A DNA stretch of 64,000 nucleotides, taken from Desulfamplus sp. GTDB taxonomy: Bacteria > Desulfobacterota > Desulfobacteria > Desulfobacterales > Desulfobacteraceae. Location: assembly GCA_015231615.1 (NCBI GenBank), contig JADGBE010000004.1, positions 1 to 64,000 of the forward strand, written 5' to 3'. Shown one piece after another: positions 40,746 to 50,729 of this stretch. Numbering within the stretch: position 1 is the first letter of the stretch; each line of letters starts with the position of its first letter. The notes below the pieces were generated by a model. It saw nothing but the letters and a program-made list of their open reading frames with translations. It did no database searches and had not been told where the DNA came from. The translations under genes were made by a program, and so were the position numbers.

Positions 40746-43514
40746 TCAAGCTGCCTTTTGTATTGTGATTGCACAGACCTTAAACTCTGGTATTTTTGCC
40801 ACAGGATCGATCTTTGCGTTGGTCAACCTGTTTGCGGCAGCTTTAGCAAAATGAAATGGTATAAATACAGTTCCATCAACCGCCTTTGTAGAGACACTAA
40901 GTTTTGCCTTTATTTTACCTCTGCGAGAGAAGACATCAACCATTTCGCCATCACTAATATCCAGTTTTGTTGCATCATTTGGCGAAATCTCAACAAAACA
41001 CTCTGGAGCCATCTCGTTTAAACCATCTGATTTCATTGTCATTGAGCCAGTATGGTAATGATAGAGAACCCTTCCAGTTGTGAGAACAAGGGGATATTGA
41101 GCATCTGTAACCTCTGCTGGCGGCTGGTGATCAATTGCATGGAACAAACCATTACCCCTTGTAAACTGTGTAGTATGAAGAATCGGAGTTCCCGGGTGGT
41201 CAACAGTTGGGCAGGGCCAATGGATACCTCCATTTTCAATTCTCTTCCATGTAATACCTGCGTAAGATGGAGTTACTTTTCTTATCTCTTCAAAAATCTC
41301 TTCTGAACTGTTGTAGTGCATCTTTGTTCCCATACGTGTAGCTATTTCACAAGTTATTTTCCAATCTTCTCTTGTAAATCCGGGAGCTTCTACGGCTTTT
41401 CTAACCCTCTGAACACGGCGTTCAGTGTTTGAGAATGTGCCATCTTTTTCTGCAAAACAAAAAGATGGAAGAACAACATCAGCAAGTTTAGCAGTTTCAG
41501 TAAGGAAAATATCTTGCACTACAAGAAACTCAAGATTTCTAAAACCTTTCTCAGCATGGTTCAAATCAGGATCAGAAACTAAAGGGTTCTCTCCAATTAT
41601 ATATAAAGATTTAAATTCACCTTTTTCAGCCTTATGAATCATCTCTGTAACAGCAAGACCAGGTTTATTTGAAAGCCCACTTATATTCCAAGCGGTTTCG
41701 TATTTTCTGATGGCAGTTGGGTCATCAACCTTTTGGTATGCTGTAAATACATTTGGCAAACCGCCCATATCACAAGCCCCTTGAACATTATTTTGACCTC
41801 TGAGTGGATTTAATCCACTACCAGCTTTTCCAAGATGCCCGCAGAGCATGGAGAGGTTTGCAAGAGACTTTACATTATCAGTTCCGCAAGTGTGCTGGGT
41901 AATTCCCATGCAATAGCAAATACTTGCCTTTTCGGCTTTTGCAAATAGTCTTGCTGTCTCAACTATATCGTTTGCTGGTATTCCAGTAATCTCCTCAACA
42001 TAAGCTGGGGTATATTGTTTGACAGTCTCTTGTAGAGCCTCAAACCCTTCTGTTCTATTTTTTATGAACTCTTTGTCATGCAGATTGTCTTTAACAATTA
42101 CATTCATAAGACCATTTATCCAAGCAATGTCTGTTCCCGGATTTGGCCTTAGCCATTTTTGTGAATGTTCAGTTAGTTTAATTTTTCTTGGATCAATTAC
42201 AATAACAGTTTTGCCCTTTAGTGCTGCTCTTTTAATAAATGTTGACAATACAGGGTGATTCTCAGTTGTGTTTGAACCAGTTACTAAAATCACATCTGCT
42301 GTCTCAATATCTGCAATTGTGTTTGTCATTGCACCGCTTCCAAATGCTGCAGCCAGACCGGCTACTGTGGAGGAGTGTCAAAGCCTTGCACAATGGTCAA
42401 TGTTATTTGTCTTTAGAACAGCTCTTGTAAATTTCTGGGCAACATAGTTATCCTCATTTGTTACCCTTGCAGAGGTAAGAACTCCCATTAAATCTGAGCC
42501 ATGTTTTGTCTTAATTTCAGTAAATCGGTTTGCTACAAGCCCAAGAGCCTCGTCCCATGATGCCTCTTCAAGTTTTCCGTTCTTTTTGATAAGAGGGGTT
42601 GTTAAACGTTCAGAAGATGCCACAAAATCATAACCATATCTTCCTTTTACACAAAGAGAACCATGGTTTGGCTCAGCCTCTTTTGCACCATTTATCTGAA
42701 CAATTTTATTATTCTGAACGGTTAAGTCCATCTGGCATCCAACACCGCAATAAGAGCAGGTTGTTCTTACGCTCTCTGTTTTATCAAAACGTTTTTTATT
42801 CTTAAAAGTCTCTTTTGGTATCAAAGCACCTACAGGACATACCTGAACACACTCTCCGCAAAATACGCAATCAGAATTTTTCAGTGCAACATCAGCACCA
42901 GCCACTATTTTTGCTTTAGCACCTCTGTAACCAAAATCAATGGCATTGTTCACCTGAATTTCACGACAAGCCTGAACGCATCTTCCACAAAGAATACATC
43001 TTGAAAAATCTCTTATTATAAAGGGATTTACCGTCTCCATTGGATAGTTAGATGAAGATACAGGAAGTGATTTTGTTGTAACTTGATAACGATATGCCAA
43101 ATCTTGTAGTTTACAATCTCCCCAAACAGGGCAAAGCTCGTTGTAGCTATCCTCTTTTAATACTTTTAAGTGGAATGAAGTCCAATCCTCTGGTTCAAAT
43201 TTTCTGATAGCACAGTTGTGGTTGCCAGAGGCAAGCATAAGTTGAATTATATTTTTTCGTTCTTTGATAACTTCAGGAGATTCACTCCTAACAAACATGC
43301 CAGAAACCGCTGGAGCTGCACATGATGGAACAAGTTCTCTTGCCCCTTTTACCTCTACAACACATACTCGACACTCACCAGTAGGAGTTGTCCCTTTAAG
43401 ATGGCATAATGTTGGGATAAAAATATTATTTCTCTGTGCAACTTCGAGTATTGTCTCCCCAGCTTTAAATGCAAACTGTTTATTGTCAATGGTTATTGTA
43501 TTTTCTTTACTCAT
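40746..43514 (-). CDS. fdhA: Selenocysteine formate dehydrogenase, NuoG-like N-terminus (single gene across an in-frame TGA)
   Basis: 922 residues when TGA at 42380-42378 is read as Sec379. Oxidises formate to CO2 (or the reverse) at a Mo/W-bis-pterin centre. The N-terminus has a 2Fe-2S domain (GECRVCVVEV), an NuoG-type His-Cys cluster (GNHNCAIRK), two 4Fe-4S sites (CILCGRCVQAC, CVFCGECVQVC) and the Mop cluster CSYCGVGCQM. The join reads NIDHCARL-Sec-HSSTVAGL, the canonical FDH active site including the catalytic His. The rest continues collinearly (GSNTTENHP, TGRVLYHYHTGSMT). A SECIS-like hairpin follows the TGA. There is no twin-arginine signal, so it is cytoplasmic. Partner NuoE/NuoF-like subunits are not in the window. 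A pseudogene reading is rejected. Confidence 0.95.
42346..42380 (-). promoter_or_regulatory. SECIS-like element with UGA selenocysteine codon
   Basis: On the - strand, 15 bases after the first base of TGA a stem GTAGCC/GGCTGC (42365-42360 with 42354-42349, one G-U pair) closes over the loop GGTCT. The loop and distance match the bacterial fdhF/fdnG SECIS from memory, which recruits SelB with Sec-tRNA. It directs recoding rather than termination. Confidence 0.85.
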
Positions 43515-43612
43515 TGGTAGTTCCTTATTAATGGAAAAACTTAAATTATTATTTATAACTTTATACTTTTATACGTGTATTAAATTAAAACACCTTACTA
43601 AATAATCACAAT

Positions 43613-44359
43613 TTATAGATTTGTCAGTTTTCCCTCTTTTTTTAAATCAATGAAAGCCTGTTCTATCTTTTTCAATATATTTTCTGCATCTGGATTTTTC
43701 TTTGACACAATAAGAAAAACATCAAGAAGTGATATGCTATGATTCTGTATTCCGGGTATTATTACTGATTTAAGAGTTGTTTCAGCAGGGGCACTATAAT
43801 CTAAAAGATAATCAGCCCTTTTACCTTGCAACTTTTTAAATGCAAGCTCATGTCCATCTGTTACATCAAGTGTTATTTGATTTGCAGGGTCTTCAAGATA
43901 TTTTATAAATCCACCATAACTGTATCCTCTTATGGTGAGAATTTTTTTTCCTTTTAGCTCTTCTTTTGTTTTTATAGGCTGTGTATCTTGTCTGTTATAA
44001 ACTCGTAAATCTATTTGAGTAATCTTTTCGCTACTGTAAAGAACATTACCTTCAAATTCAGGAACACCTTTTACACCAAGGAAAATATCTGATTTTCCCT
44101 CTGCAAGGTTGTTATAAACTCTTTTAGGTGGATACCCTTTTATTGAGTATGCTATGTTGCATTTTTCAAGTGCAACTTTCAAGGATTCAATAAGGAGTCC
44201 AGAAGGCTCTTTTCCCTCTTCAACTACATAAAAAGGCTGAAAGTTGAAAACATGAACTTGAATCTCTTGAGCTTCAAGTTTTTGCACAAAAGGCGAGCCT
44301 ACTAAAGAGATAGTAAGACAAATAGCAAACAATGAGACTACAACGTAAATCTTCTTCAT
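43613..44359 (-). CDS. Periplasmic solute-binding protein, family 3-like, paralogue 1
   Basis: 248 residues with a signal peptide (about 1-30). The mature start VHVFNFQPFYVVEEGKEPSG and the lobe-crossing segment KKILTIRGYSYGGFIKYLED are typical of SBP_bac_3-like proteins. It shares most positions by eye with the next protein (GYPPKR, GVKGVPE.EGNVLYS, GHELAFKKLQ, RADY), so the two arose by tandem duplication. No permease genes are nearby. Ligand unknown; a small amino-acid-like molecule is the family norm. Confidence 0.83.
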   Translation of the reverse strand: MKKIYVVVSLFAICLTISLVGSPFVQKLEAQEIQVHVFNFQPFYVVEEGKEPSGLLIESLKVALEKCNIAYSIKGYPPKRVYNNLAEGKSDIFLGVKGVPEFEGNVLYSSEKITQIDLRVYNRQDTQPIKTKEELKGKKILTIRGYSYGGFIKYLEDPANQITLDVTDGHELAFKKLQGKRADYLLDYSAPAETTLKSVIIPGIQNHSISLLDVFLIVSKKNPDAENILKKIEQAFIDLKKEGKLTNL

Positions 44360-44488
44360 AATTTTTTTCCCTTTATTTTTTCAATTGTTATCTTCATTAA
44401 ACAGACGGTTTATTAAATTTTGGTGGAAGAGTCGTTAATGTAAGCAAATTTAATAGTCATTATTAATAATCATAAATTTTGATATTAC

Positions 44489-45232
44489 TTACATATTAAA
44501 CACATTTCCCTCTTTTTTTAACTCTATAAAAGCCTGCTCTAATTTTTTCAATAAATTTTCTGCATCTGGACTCTTTTTTGAAACAATAAAAAATAACTCA
44601 AGGGACGATATGCTATAGCTTTGTATTCCGGGTATATTAATAGATTTTAGTGCTTTTTCAGAGGGCAAGCTATAATTTAAGACATAATCTGCTCTTTGTG
44701 CTTGTAGTTTTTTAAAAGCAAGTTCATGTCCGTTGGTTACATCAGCAACTATTTTAGTTGCGGGATTCTCTATATATTTTATAAATCCGCCATAACTATA
44801 ACCTCTTATGGTTATGATTCTTTTTCCGTGCATATCTTCTTTGGTTTTTATTGGTGGGGTCTCAGCTCTTGAGTAAACCCTAAGATCTATGTCAGTAATT
44901 TTTTCATTGCTGTAAAGGACATTTCCTTCAAGTTCTGGAACCCCTTTCACACCTAAGGCAATCTCTGTCTCTCCATCTGCAAGGTATTTGTAAAGCCTTT
45001 TGGGTGGATAACCTTTTATAGAGTATGTTAGGTTGCATTTTTTCAATATCGGTTTAATATAGTCAATCAAAATTCCAGAAGGCTCTTTACCCTCTTCAAT
45101 TACTGCAAAAGGTGGGAAATTAAACACACCTACTTCAAATTCCTGGGCATCACTTTTTTGTCCAGATATGGCTGTTACTGGCAAACTTAGACATATCACG
45201 AGCATAAACACTACTTTGTAAATACTTTTCAT
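44489..45232 (-). CDS. Periplasmic solute-binding protein, family 3-like, paralogue 2
   Basis: 247 residues with a signal peptide (about 1-30). Tandem paralogue of the protein at 43613-44359, with the same core motifs (FNFPPFAVIEEGKEPSG, GYPPKRLY, TIRGYSYGGFIKYIENP). Differences cluster in the N-terminal ligand-facing region and the middle (SLPSEKALKSINIPG). The AGGAG site before its ATG is good. Two orphan paralogues suggest either two ligands feeding one distant receptor or transporter, or dosage. Confidence 0.83.
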   Translation of the reverse strand: MKSIYKVVFMLVICLSLPVTAISGQKSDAQEFEVGVFNFPPFAVIEEGKEPSGILIDYIKPILKKCNLTYSIKGYPPKRLYKYLADGETEIALGVKGVPELEGNVLYSNEKITDIDLRVYSRAETPPIKTKEDMHGKRIITIRGYSYGGFIKYIENPATKIVADVTNGHELAFKKLQAQRADYVLNYSLPSEKALKSINIPGIQSYSISSLELFFIVSKKSPDAENLLKKLEQAFIELKKEGNVFNM

Positions 45233-45348
45233 AGCATCTCCTTTTGATCTTTTGATTGGTTTTTTTATATACTCTTTTTTAATTAAGAATTTAGATTCAA
45301 TTACAATATATATTTGTTCATGTCAATCAATCTAAACTTGACTATATC

Positions 45349-45377
45349 TTGACTTTTTATTTATCAAAAGTTTATAA
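45349..45377 (+). promoter_or_regulatory. Possible sigma-70 promoter for the RnfB-fusion gene
   Basis: TTGACT (45349-45354), 17 bases, then TTATAA (45372-45377), about 80 bases before the start codon at 45459. Both boxes are near consensus, but the region is AT-rich, so chance matches are likely. Confidence 0.4.
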
Positions 45378-45458
45378 GATTCTGGCTTAAAAATTATATA
45401 GATTTAGGTTAAAATAAATTCTTTTAATGCAGTAAAAAAATTATATTACGGAGGTAAA

Positions 45459-47621
45459 ATGATACAATCTGTGCTTCTAATGGGGGGACTTGGTCTTATA
45501 ATTGGCGGTGCATTAGCATTTGCATCTAAAATTTTTTATGTTTATGTTGATCCAAAAGTTGAGGCAATAACTGGAGTCTTGCCCGGGGCAAACTGTGGTG
45601 GCTGTGGGTTCCCTGGTTGTGGTCCAAATGCTGAGGCTATTGCTGCTGGCAAATCTTCACCAACCTCTTGTGTAGCAGCAGGAACAGAAGTTGCTGTTGC
45701 AATTGCTGAAATTATGGGGGTTAGTGTTTCAGCAAAAGAACCTGAAATTGCAAATCCTGGCTGTTATTATGGAACAAAAGATGCTGATATAAAATATCTT
45801 TACGATGGCATTAATGACTGCCGTGCAGCATCAATGGTTTTCGGTGGAATGAAAGAGTGCAATATCGGCTGTCTTGGTTTTGGCACATGCGTAAAGGCTT
45901 GTATGTTCGGTGCCCTTGAAATGGGTGAGTATGGCTTACCAGTTGTGAATATGGAAAAATGCACAGGCTGTGGTTCTTGTCAAAAAGTATGCCCTAAAAA
46001 TATAATAAGACTTACATCAGTATCTATGAGAATTATGAGGGAATATACAGAGGCTAAATGTATAACTCCGTGTCAGAGAGCTTGCCCCACTGGTATTGAT
46101 ATAAGAGAGTATCTTGCACGCATTAGAAAGGGCGATAATACTGGAGCTGTTCAGGTCATTAAGGAGAGAAACCCATTTCCAACAGTTATTGGAAGAATTT
46201 GTCCAGCACCATGTGAAACAGAATGCAGGAGACAATTAGTTGATGAGGCAGTTGGAATCAACAATTTGAAAAGATTTGTTTGCGATATTGAGATGGAGTT
46301 AGGTCAGAGAGTTCTTCCTTATAAAGCACCTGAAACAGGTAAAAAAGTTGCTGTTATTGGTGGCGGTGTTGAGGGGCTTTCAACCGCATTTTTCACGGCA
46401 AGACTTGGACATGAACCAACTGTATTTGAAGCAACCTCTACACTTGGAGGACTTTTGAGAATTGCTATATCTGATGAGAGGCTCTCACAAGATGTTCTTG
46501 ATTGGGATATTGAGGGAATTCTTGAGATGGGTGTTAATGTAAAAACTGGAGTTAAGGCTGGAGAAGATTTTTCTGTAGCCTCTCTTCTAAACTCTGGTTA
46601 TGAGGCTGTTTTTACCTCAACTGGTGGTTGGGATAGCAGACTTTCAAGAGGTGAGATTGCCCAAATATCCAATATATTTCCGGGTGGCTATCTTATGATT
46701 GATCTTCTAAGAAATGATGTTCAAAAAAACAAAAGAGTTCCATGCGGAAGAGATGTGGTTATTGTTGGCGGTGGAGCTTTGGCATCAGAGGCTGTAAAGG
46801 TGTGCCGCGAACTTGGCTCTGAAAATATTACTGTAGTATCTCGAAAGCCAGAAGAGTTGAAACCATTTGATGACAAAACTCTAAATGTTATGAAAAATAA
46901 TGGGGCAACAGTAGTATATAAATCTGGCGTTACTAAACTTATAGGTCAAAACGATAAACTTTCTAAAATCGAATACACAAATATTGCCACAGGTGCAAAA
47001 ACAGTCATTGATTCACAGACTGTTATTCTTGCTTCTGGAAGATTTCCAGAACTTGTATTTATGAAAAAAACGACTGCATCTATAGAGACTTCGGAAGACG
47101 ACAATAATGCTGAAGAGACCATAACTTCAAATAATATTTCATCAACAGTTAATCAAAAGACCCTATACTGGGAAGGATTTGAAATCTACAAGACTCCTTC
47201 AAATAATAATGAGCTTGGATTTCTATCGCCTGAAGATGAACTTAGTGGTTACAGTGCAGCAGTTGCGGCTATAAACGGTGGACGCCGTGCAGCAGCTACC
47301 ATACATAAACTTATGTATGGTTTACCTCTAAGTGATGTTAATAAACCTGTTACTAAACGTTCGATTCTGCAAGGTGTTGCTTGTGTTGAGAATGTCCAGA
47401 TTATGCCAAGAAACATAATGCCTCTTTACGATAAAACTGAACACGATTCAGAGTCAACGGCTTATAACGGAGTTCGAAGAGGTAAAGAGATTTTTAGTGG
47501 ATATACCCCTGAGATGGCTAAAAATGAGGCAGAACGGTGTCTTAAATGTGGTCTTCTCTGCTATGAAAGAACTGGTATTGCAGCAGAGACAGAGACTCAG
47601 AATGTTGATGGGAAAGCTTAG
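45459..47621 (+). CDS. RnfB iron-sulfur protein fused to a GltD-like FAD/NAD(P) oxidoreductase
   Basis: 720 residues. One N-terminal membrane helix (about 5-25), then the RnfB cluster GANCGGCGFPGCG with a further Cys in SPTSCV, and two ferredoxin-type 4Fe-4S sites (GTCVKACMFGAL; CTGCGSCQKVCPKNI). From about 195 it becomes a glutamate-synthase-small-subunit-like protein: CITPCQRACPTGIDI, ICPAPCETECRRQ, FAD site VAVIGGGVEGLSTAFF (about 295) and NAD(P) site VVIVGGGALASEAV (about 433). It could pass electrons between NAD(P)H and ferredoxin or the Rnf complex. No other rnf genes are in the window. A low-complexity insert (about 547-568) lies in the flavoprotein part. Fusions like this occur in sulfate reducers (recalled, not checked). 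Confidence 0.88.
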   Translation: MIQSVLLMGGLGLIIGGALAFASKIFYVYVDPKVEAITGVLPGANCGGCGFPGCGPNAEAIAAGKSSPTSCVAAGTEVAVAIAEIMGVSVSAKEPEIANPGCYYGTKDADIKYLYDGINDCRAASMVFGGMKECNIGCLGFGTCVKACMFGALEMGEYGLPVVNMEKCTGCGSCQKVCPKNIIRLTSVSMRIMREYTEAKCITPCQRACPTGIDIREYLARIRKGDNTGAVQVIKERNPFPTVIGRICPAPCETECRRQLVDEAVGINNLKRFVCDIEMELGQRVLPYKAPETGKKVAVIGGGVEGLSTAFFTARLGHEPTVFEATSTLGGLLRIAISDERLSQDVLDWDIEGILEMGVNVKTGVKAGEDFSVASLLNSGYEAVFTSTGGWDSRLSRGEIAQISNIFPGGYLMIDLLRNDVQKNKRVPCGRDVVIVGGGALASEAVKVCRELGSENITVVSRKPEELKPFDDKTLNVMKNNGATVVYKSGVTKLIGQNDKLSKIEYTNIATGAKTVIDSQTVILASGRFPELVFMKKTTASIETSEDDNNAEETITSNNISSTVNQKTLYWEGFEIYKTPSNNNELGFLSPEDELSGYSAAVAAINGGRRAAATIHKLMYGLPLSDVNKPVTKRSILQGVACVENVQIMPRNIMPLYDKTEHDSESTAYNGVRRGKEIFSGYTPEMAKNEAERCLKCGLLCYERTGIAAETETQNVDGKA

Positions 47622-47753
47622 AGTGGTAGAGGCAGGCAGGTCAAGGAAGGAAAAAATATTCAGCAACATGTAATTCTTTCTGAAGCAGAATTGCCAGTTG
47701 CACAGCAGACAAGAAGAAGGTGGTATCTCTTACCCGGTGTTGAGTAAATTCAA

Positions 47754-47797
47754 GATTGTGAAAGTCCCCCAAGCATAAAATGTGGGCTTTCATAATC
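47754..47797. terminator. Possible bidirectional terminator hairpin
   Basis: GATTGTGAAAGTCCC (47754-47768) pairs with GGGCTTTCATAATC (about 47784-47797) with two wobble positions. It lies between convergent genes. No strong T-run follows, so the call is weak. The rest of the 294-base gap holds nothing recognisable. Confidence 0.4.
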
Positions 47798-47915
47798 TCA
47801 ATATATCTATAATAAACAGCCGTTTTTATTACCATCTTCTTATTACAGGTCAGAAATGATGAAAATTTCCAGCGGCATCAATTGAAGCTTTTAAAAGTTG
47901 ATGCACTTAGATATT

Positions 47916-49184
47916 TTATCTCTCCATAGTCTCTTTTGAGCAGAATGCTGCTACAAGTGCAATCAAAGCACAAATAAAAAATGGGAAAAATGCTGATTGA
48001 TAAGCAGATATGCTTAACACTTTACCAACCTTATCATGTCGTTCTAATAAATACCCAACAAATGGTTGGAAAATACCAGCCCCAATAAAGGGAAAGAGAT
48101 TTGCAAGACCAGTAACTGTTCCTGCAATTTCAATTGGAAATAGCTCCTTGCACATAGTAAATGCAACTGCCCCAACTCCATTTGCACAGACAGTTATCAT
48201 AAAGTATAATAGATATAATCCCCATACAGGTATAGCGTCAGAGAATGCAAGCAGGGCTGTGCAAAAGACCATGCCTATTGAAGTTGTTATCAATACAGGC
48301 TTTCTTTGACCAAATACGCTATCAGATAGCCATGTAATAAAAGGTGCGCCAAATACAAGCCCCAATGCCATCATAGAGAGAATATGACCAGCCTCATCTC
48401 TACTCATTCCATACACATGTATAAGATAAGGTCCTCCCCACAAACCTCCAAATGAAAAAGCTATTGCAAATGCACAGAAAAACCATAAAGCTAAATACCA
48501 AAAAGGGGGTGATTTCAAAACTGTTTTGACTGCAACGGTTAAACTCAAATTATTACTCTGATTTATTTTATTACCTTCTTTAATATCTTCTCTATCTAAA
48601 ACCCACCCCTTATCTTCAGGGCGATTACGAACAAATAACCACACCAATATAGCCAGCAATAGTGTTACAATACCAACTGCAATAAAAGAGTTTCTCCATC
48701 CAATAGAGTTACTGAGCCATACTAATGGCGTAGCTGCTATCAATGAACCTAATCCGCCAATACTAAGAAGTATCCCTGTCATGTAGGCATACTCTCTGAC
48801 AGTAAACCACTGGGATAAAATTTTTAGTGTAGGCACAAATAACATAGAGACACCTATGCCAACTATGGTTCGACCAATAATAGCCCATGTTACATTGGGG
48901 GCAAGACCAAATATAACAGAGCCTAAAAATGCAACGGTAAAAAAGAGTGTAATTGTTTTCCGTGCCCCCCATGAATCAGAGAGAAGTCCAGCAGGAAGCT
49001 GCATTAACGCATAGGGATAAAAATAGGCAGAGCCTAAAATTCCTATTAAAGAGGGACCTGCACTTAAATCTCGCATGAGATCAACTGCAAGCACTGATGT
49101 GCAAAGACGGTGGAAATAGACTAAAATATAGCTTGTAGATAGTAGTCCAAAAATCAACCATCGGTAATTTTTGATAGTGTGCAT
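47916..49184 (-). CDS. Major facilitator superfamily transporter
   Basis: 422 residues with about twelve hydrophobic segments. The MFS signature after helix 2, LPAGLLSDSWGARKT, and the repeat in the second half (ITWLSDSVFGQRKP) are clear. The first helix region YILVYFHRLCTSVLAVDLM and a central charged loop (EDKGWVLDREDIKEG) resemble anion:cation symporters for organic acids. It lies 36 bases after the sigma-54 activator gene on the same strand, so may be its target, but this is only positional. Confidence 0.88.
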   Translation of the reverse strand: MHTIKNYRWLIFGLLSTSYILVYFHRLCTSVLAVDLMRDLSAGPSLIGILGSAYFYPYALMQLPAGLLSDSWGARKTITLFFTVAFLGSVIFGLAPNVTWAIIGRTIVGIGVSMLFVPTLKILSQWFTVREYAYMTGILLSIGGLGSLIAATPLVWLSNSIGWRNSFIAVGIVTLLLAILVWLFVRNRPEDKGWVLDREDIKEGNKINQSNNLSLTVAVKTVLKSPPFWYLALWFFCAFAIAFSFGGLWGGPYLIHVYGMSRDEAGHILSMMALGLVFGAPFITWLSDSVFGQRKPVLITTSIGMVFCTALLAFSDAIPVWGLYLLYFMITVCANGVGAVAFTMCKELFPIEIAGTVTGLANLFPFIGAGIFQPFVGYLLERHDKVGKVLSISAYQSAFFPFFICALIALVAAFCSKETMER

Positions 49185-49220
49185 TATAAAATAATCAGTT
49201 GGTAGGTTAAAGAGATGGGA

Positions 49221-50258
49221 TTAAGAAAAAGGGAACTCTTGTTCCTGTTCAATATTCATCTTCTTGATTTTTTCGACAAGTGTAGTGCGATTCATTTTTA
49301 AGAGGTCTGCTGCCCGTGCTTTTACCCAGTGAGTCTGTTCAAGGGCATAAAGAATAAGGCTTTTTTGGTACTCTTCTACAGCCTCATTAAAACCAATACC
49401 ATTTTGGAAAACAGAAGAGACAGATACGCTCTCCATTGATAGTGAATTGTTATGACTTTCAATATAGTCGGGAAGGTCAGGTGGCATAACAGTATCAGTT
49501 TCAACCATTACAGAGAGACGCTCTACAAGGTTCTCAAGCTCTCTAATATTTCCGGGCCAATTGTAGTTACGTAGAATAGTTATAGCCTCGTTTGAAAATA
49601 TCTTCTTAGAGTATCCATACATTCTTTGAACTATTTTTTCTTGAAAATGATCGATAAGAACGAGTAAATCATCAATACGCTCTCTAAGAGGTGGGACTTT
49701 TAGTGGAATAACGTTTAGTCTGTAAAAAAGGTCTTCTCGAAAAGTTCCCTGTGCAATTGATGCAGCAAGGTCTTTGTTGGTTGCGGATAAAATTCTAACA
49801 TCAATATTAGTTGTTGTGATACCCCCCACTTTTTCTATCTTTCGTTCCTGCAAAGCTCTTAGTAGCTTAACCTGAAGATCAGGACTCATATCACCTATTT
49901 CGTCAAGAAAAAGAGTTCCCTTATCTGCAAGCTCAAATCTTCCGACTCTTGACCTGTGTGCCCCTGTAAAAGAACCTTTTTCATGCCCAAATAGCTCGCT
50001 TTCAAGAAGTTCTCCCGGAATTGCACCACAATTTATTACAACCATTGGCTCTTTGCTTCTGTAGCTATTATTGTGTATCGCCTTGGCAACTAACTCTTTT
50101 CCAGTTCCGCTTTCACCCGTAATCAATACAGAGGCATCAGAAAGAGATACTTTTTTAATAATATTTATAACCTGCTTTACAGCATCGCTTACTCCAGCAA
50201 TCTCTTTACAGGAAAAAGTTCTTGTAGATGATTTTAATTCCATATTTTTCGGGAACAT
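49221..50258 (-). CDS. Sigma-54-dependent activator, AAA+ and Fis HTH, no receiver
   Basis: 345 residues from the ATG at 50258 (TGATG overlap with the upstream cheY-like stop; a GTG at 50261 is also possible). Walker A GESGTGKE, the sigma-54 contact loop GSFTGA (Ser for the usual Ala), Walker B TLFLDEIGDM and the arginine-finger region LFYRLNVIPLKVPPLRER are present. The C-terminal Fis helix-turn-helix is ARAADLLKMNRTTLVEKI. Only about 20 residues precede the AAA+ core, so it lacks its own sensor domain; the adjacent CheY-like protein or the c-di-GMP genes may supply the signal. It would control flagellar, chemotaxis or nearby genes (inference). Confidence 0.9.
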   Translation of the reverse strand: MFPKNMELKSSTRTFSCKEIAGVSDAVKQVINIIKKVSLSDASVLITGESGTGKELVAKAIHNNSYRSKEPMVVINCGAIPGELLESELFGHEKGSFTGAHRSRVGRFELADKGTLFLDEIGDMSPDLQVKLLRALQERKIEKVGGITTTNIDVRILSATNKDLAASIAQGTFREDLFYRLNVIPLKVPPLRERIDDLLVLIDHFQEKIVQRMYGYSKKIFSNEAITILRNYNWPGNIRELENLVERLSVMVETDTVMPPDLPDYIESHNNSLSMESVSVSSVFQNGIGFNEAVEEYQKSLILYALEQTHWVKARAADLLKMNRTTLVEKIKKMNIEQEQEFPFS

Positions 50259-50632
50259 CACTTTAATATCTTCTTTAACTTCTCTGAGATTGCTTCTGCA
50301 GTGAATGGTTTAACAACATAATTTGACACTCCAGCTTGAACAGCTTCAATAACATTCTGTTTTTGTGCCTCTGCTGTTACCATAAGAAATGGAGTTTTCG
50401 CATATCTTTTATTTGCTCTAACCCATTTTAAAAGCTCAAGACCCGTCATCTTGGGCATATTCCAGTCAGAAATTACAAGATCAATATCGTTTTTTTCAAG
50501 AGCCTCCATTGCAGTTGTGCCATCGTCAGCTTCAAGAAGATTTTTGAAACCAATTTGTTTTAAAATATTTTTTAGAATTCTGCGCATGGTTGCAAAATCG
50601 TCCACAATCAAAACTTTGATGGATGTATTCAT
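50258..50632 (-). CDS. cheY: CheY-like single-domain response regulator
   Basis: 124 residues, a complete receiver with nothing else. VLIVDDFATMRRILKNIL carries the acidic pair, the acceptor Asp is in LVISDWNMPKMTG, and the conserved Thr/Lys are in LMVTAEA and YVVKPFT. MRRILKNIL and DWNMPKMTGLELL are close to chemotaxis CheY, which binds the flagellar switch. The stop overlaps the sigma-54 activator start by one base, so the pair may work as a split NtrC-type regulator. It lies downstream of cheX. Confidence 0.9.
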   Translation of the reverse strand: MNTSIKVLIVDDFATMRRILKNILKQIGFKNLLEADDGTTAMEALEKNDIDLVISDWNMPKMTGLELLKWVRANKRYAKTPFLMVTAEAQKQNVIEAVQAGVSNYVVKPFTAEAISEKLKKILK

Positions 50633-50729
50633 TTTTTAAAATCTCCTTAAGGCTCTATCAGGAAAATATCTATGGTTAATCTCTTTTTCCTATTTACATG
50701 TTTTAGCAACATAAATCTCTATCTCTTAT

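Noticed and set aside
42330-42380. Frameshift or nonsense mutation splitting the formate dehydrogenase gene
   Set aside because: The frame is unchanged, the stop is TGA at the exact selenocysteine position, and a SECIS-like hairpin follows.
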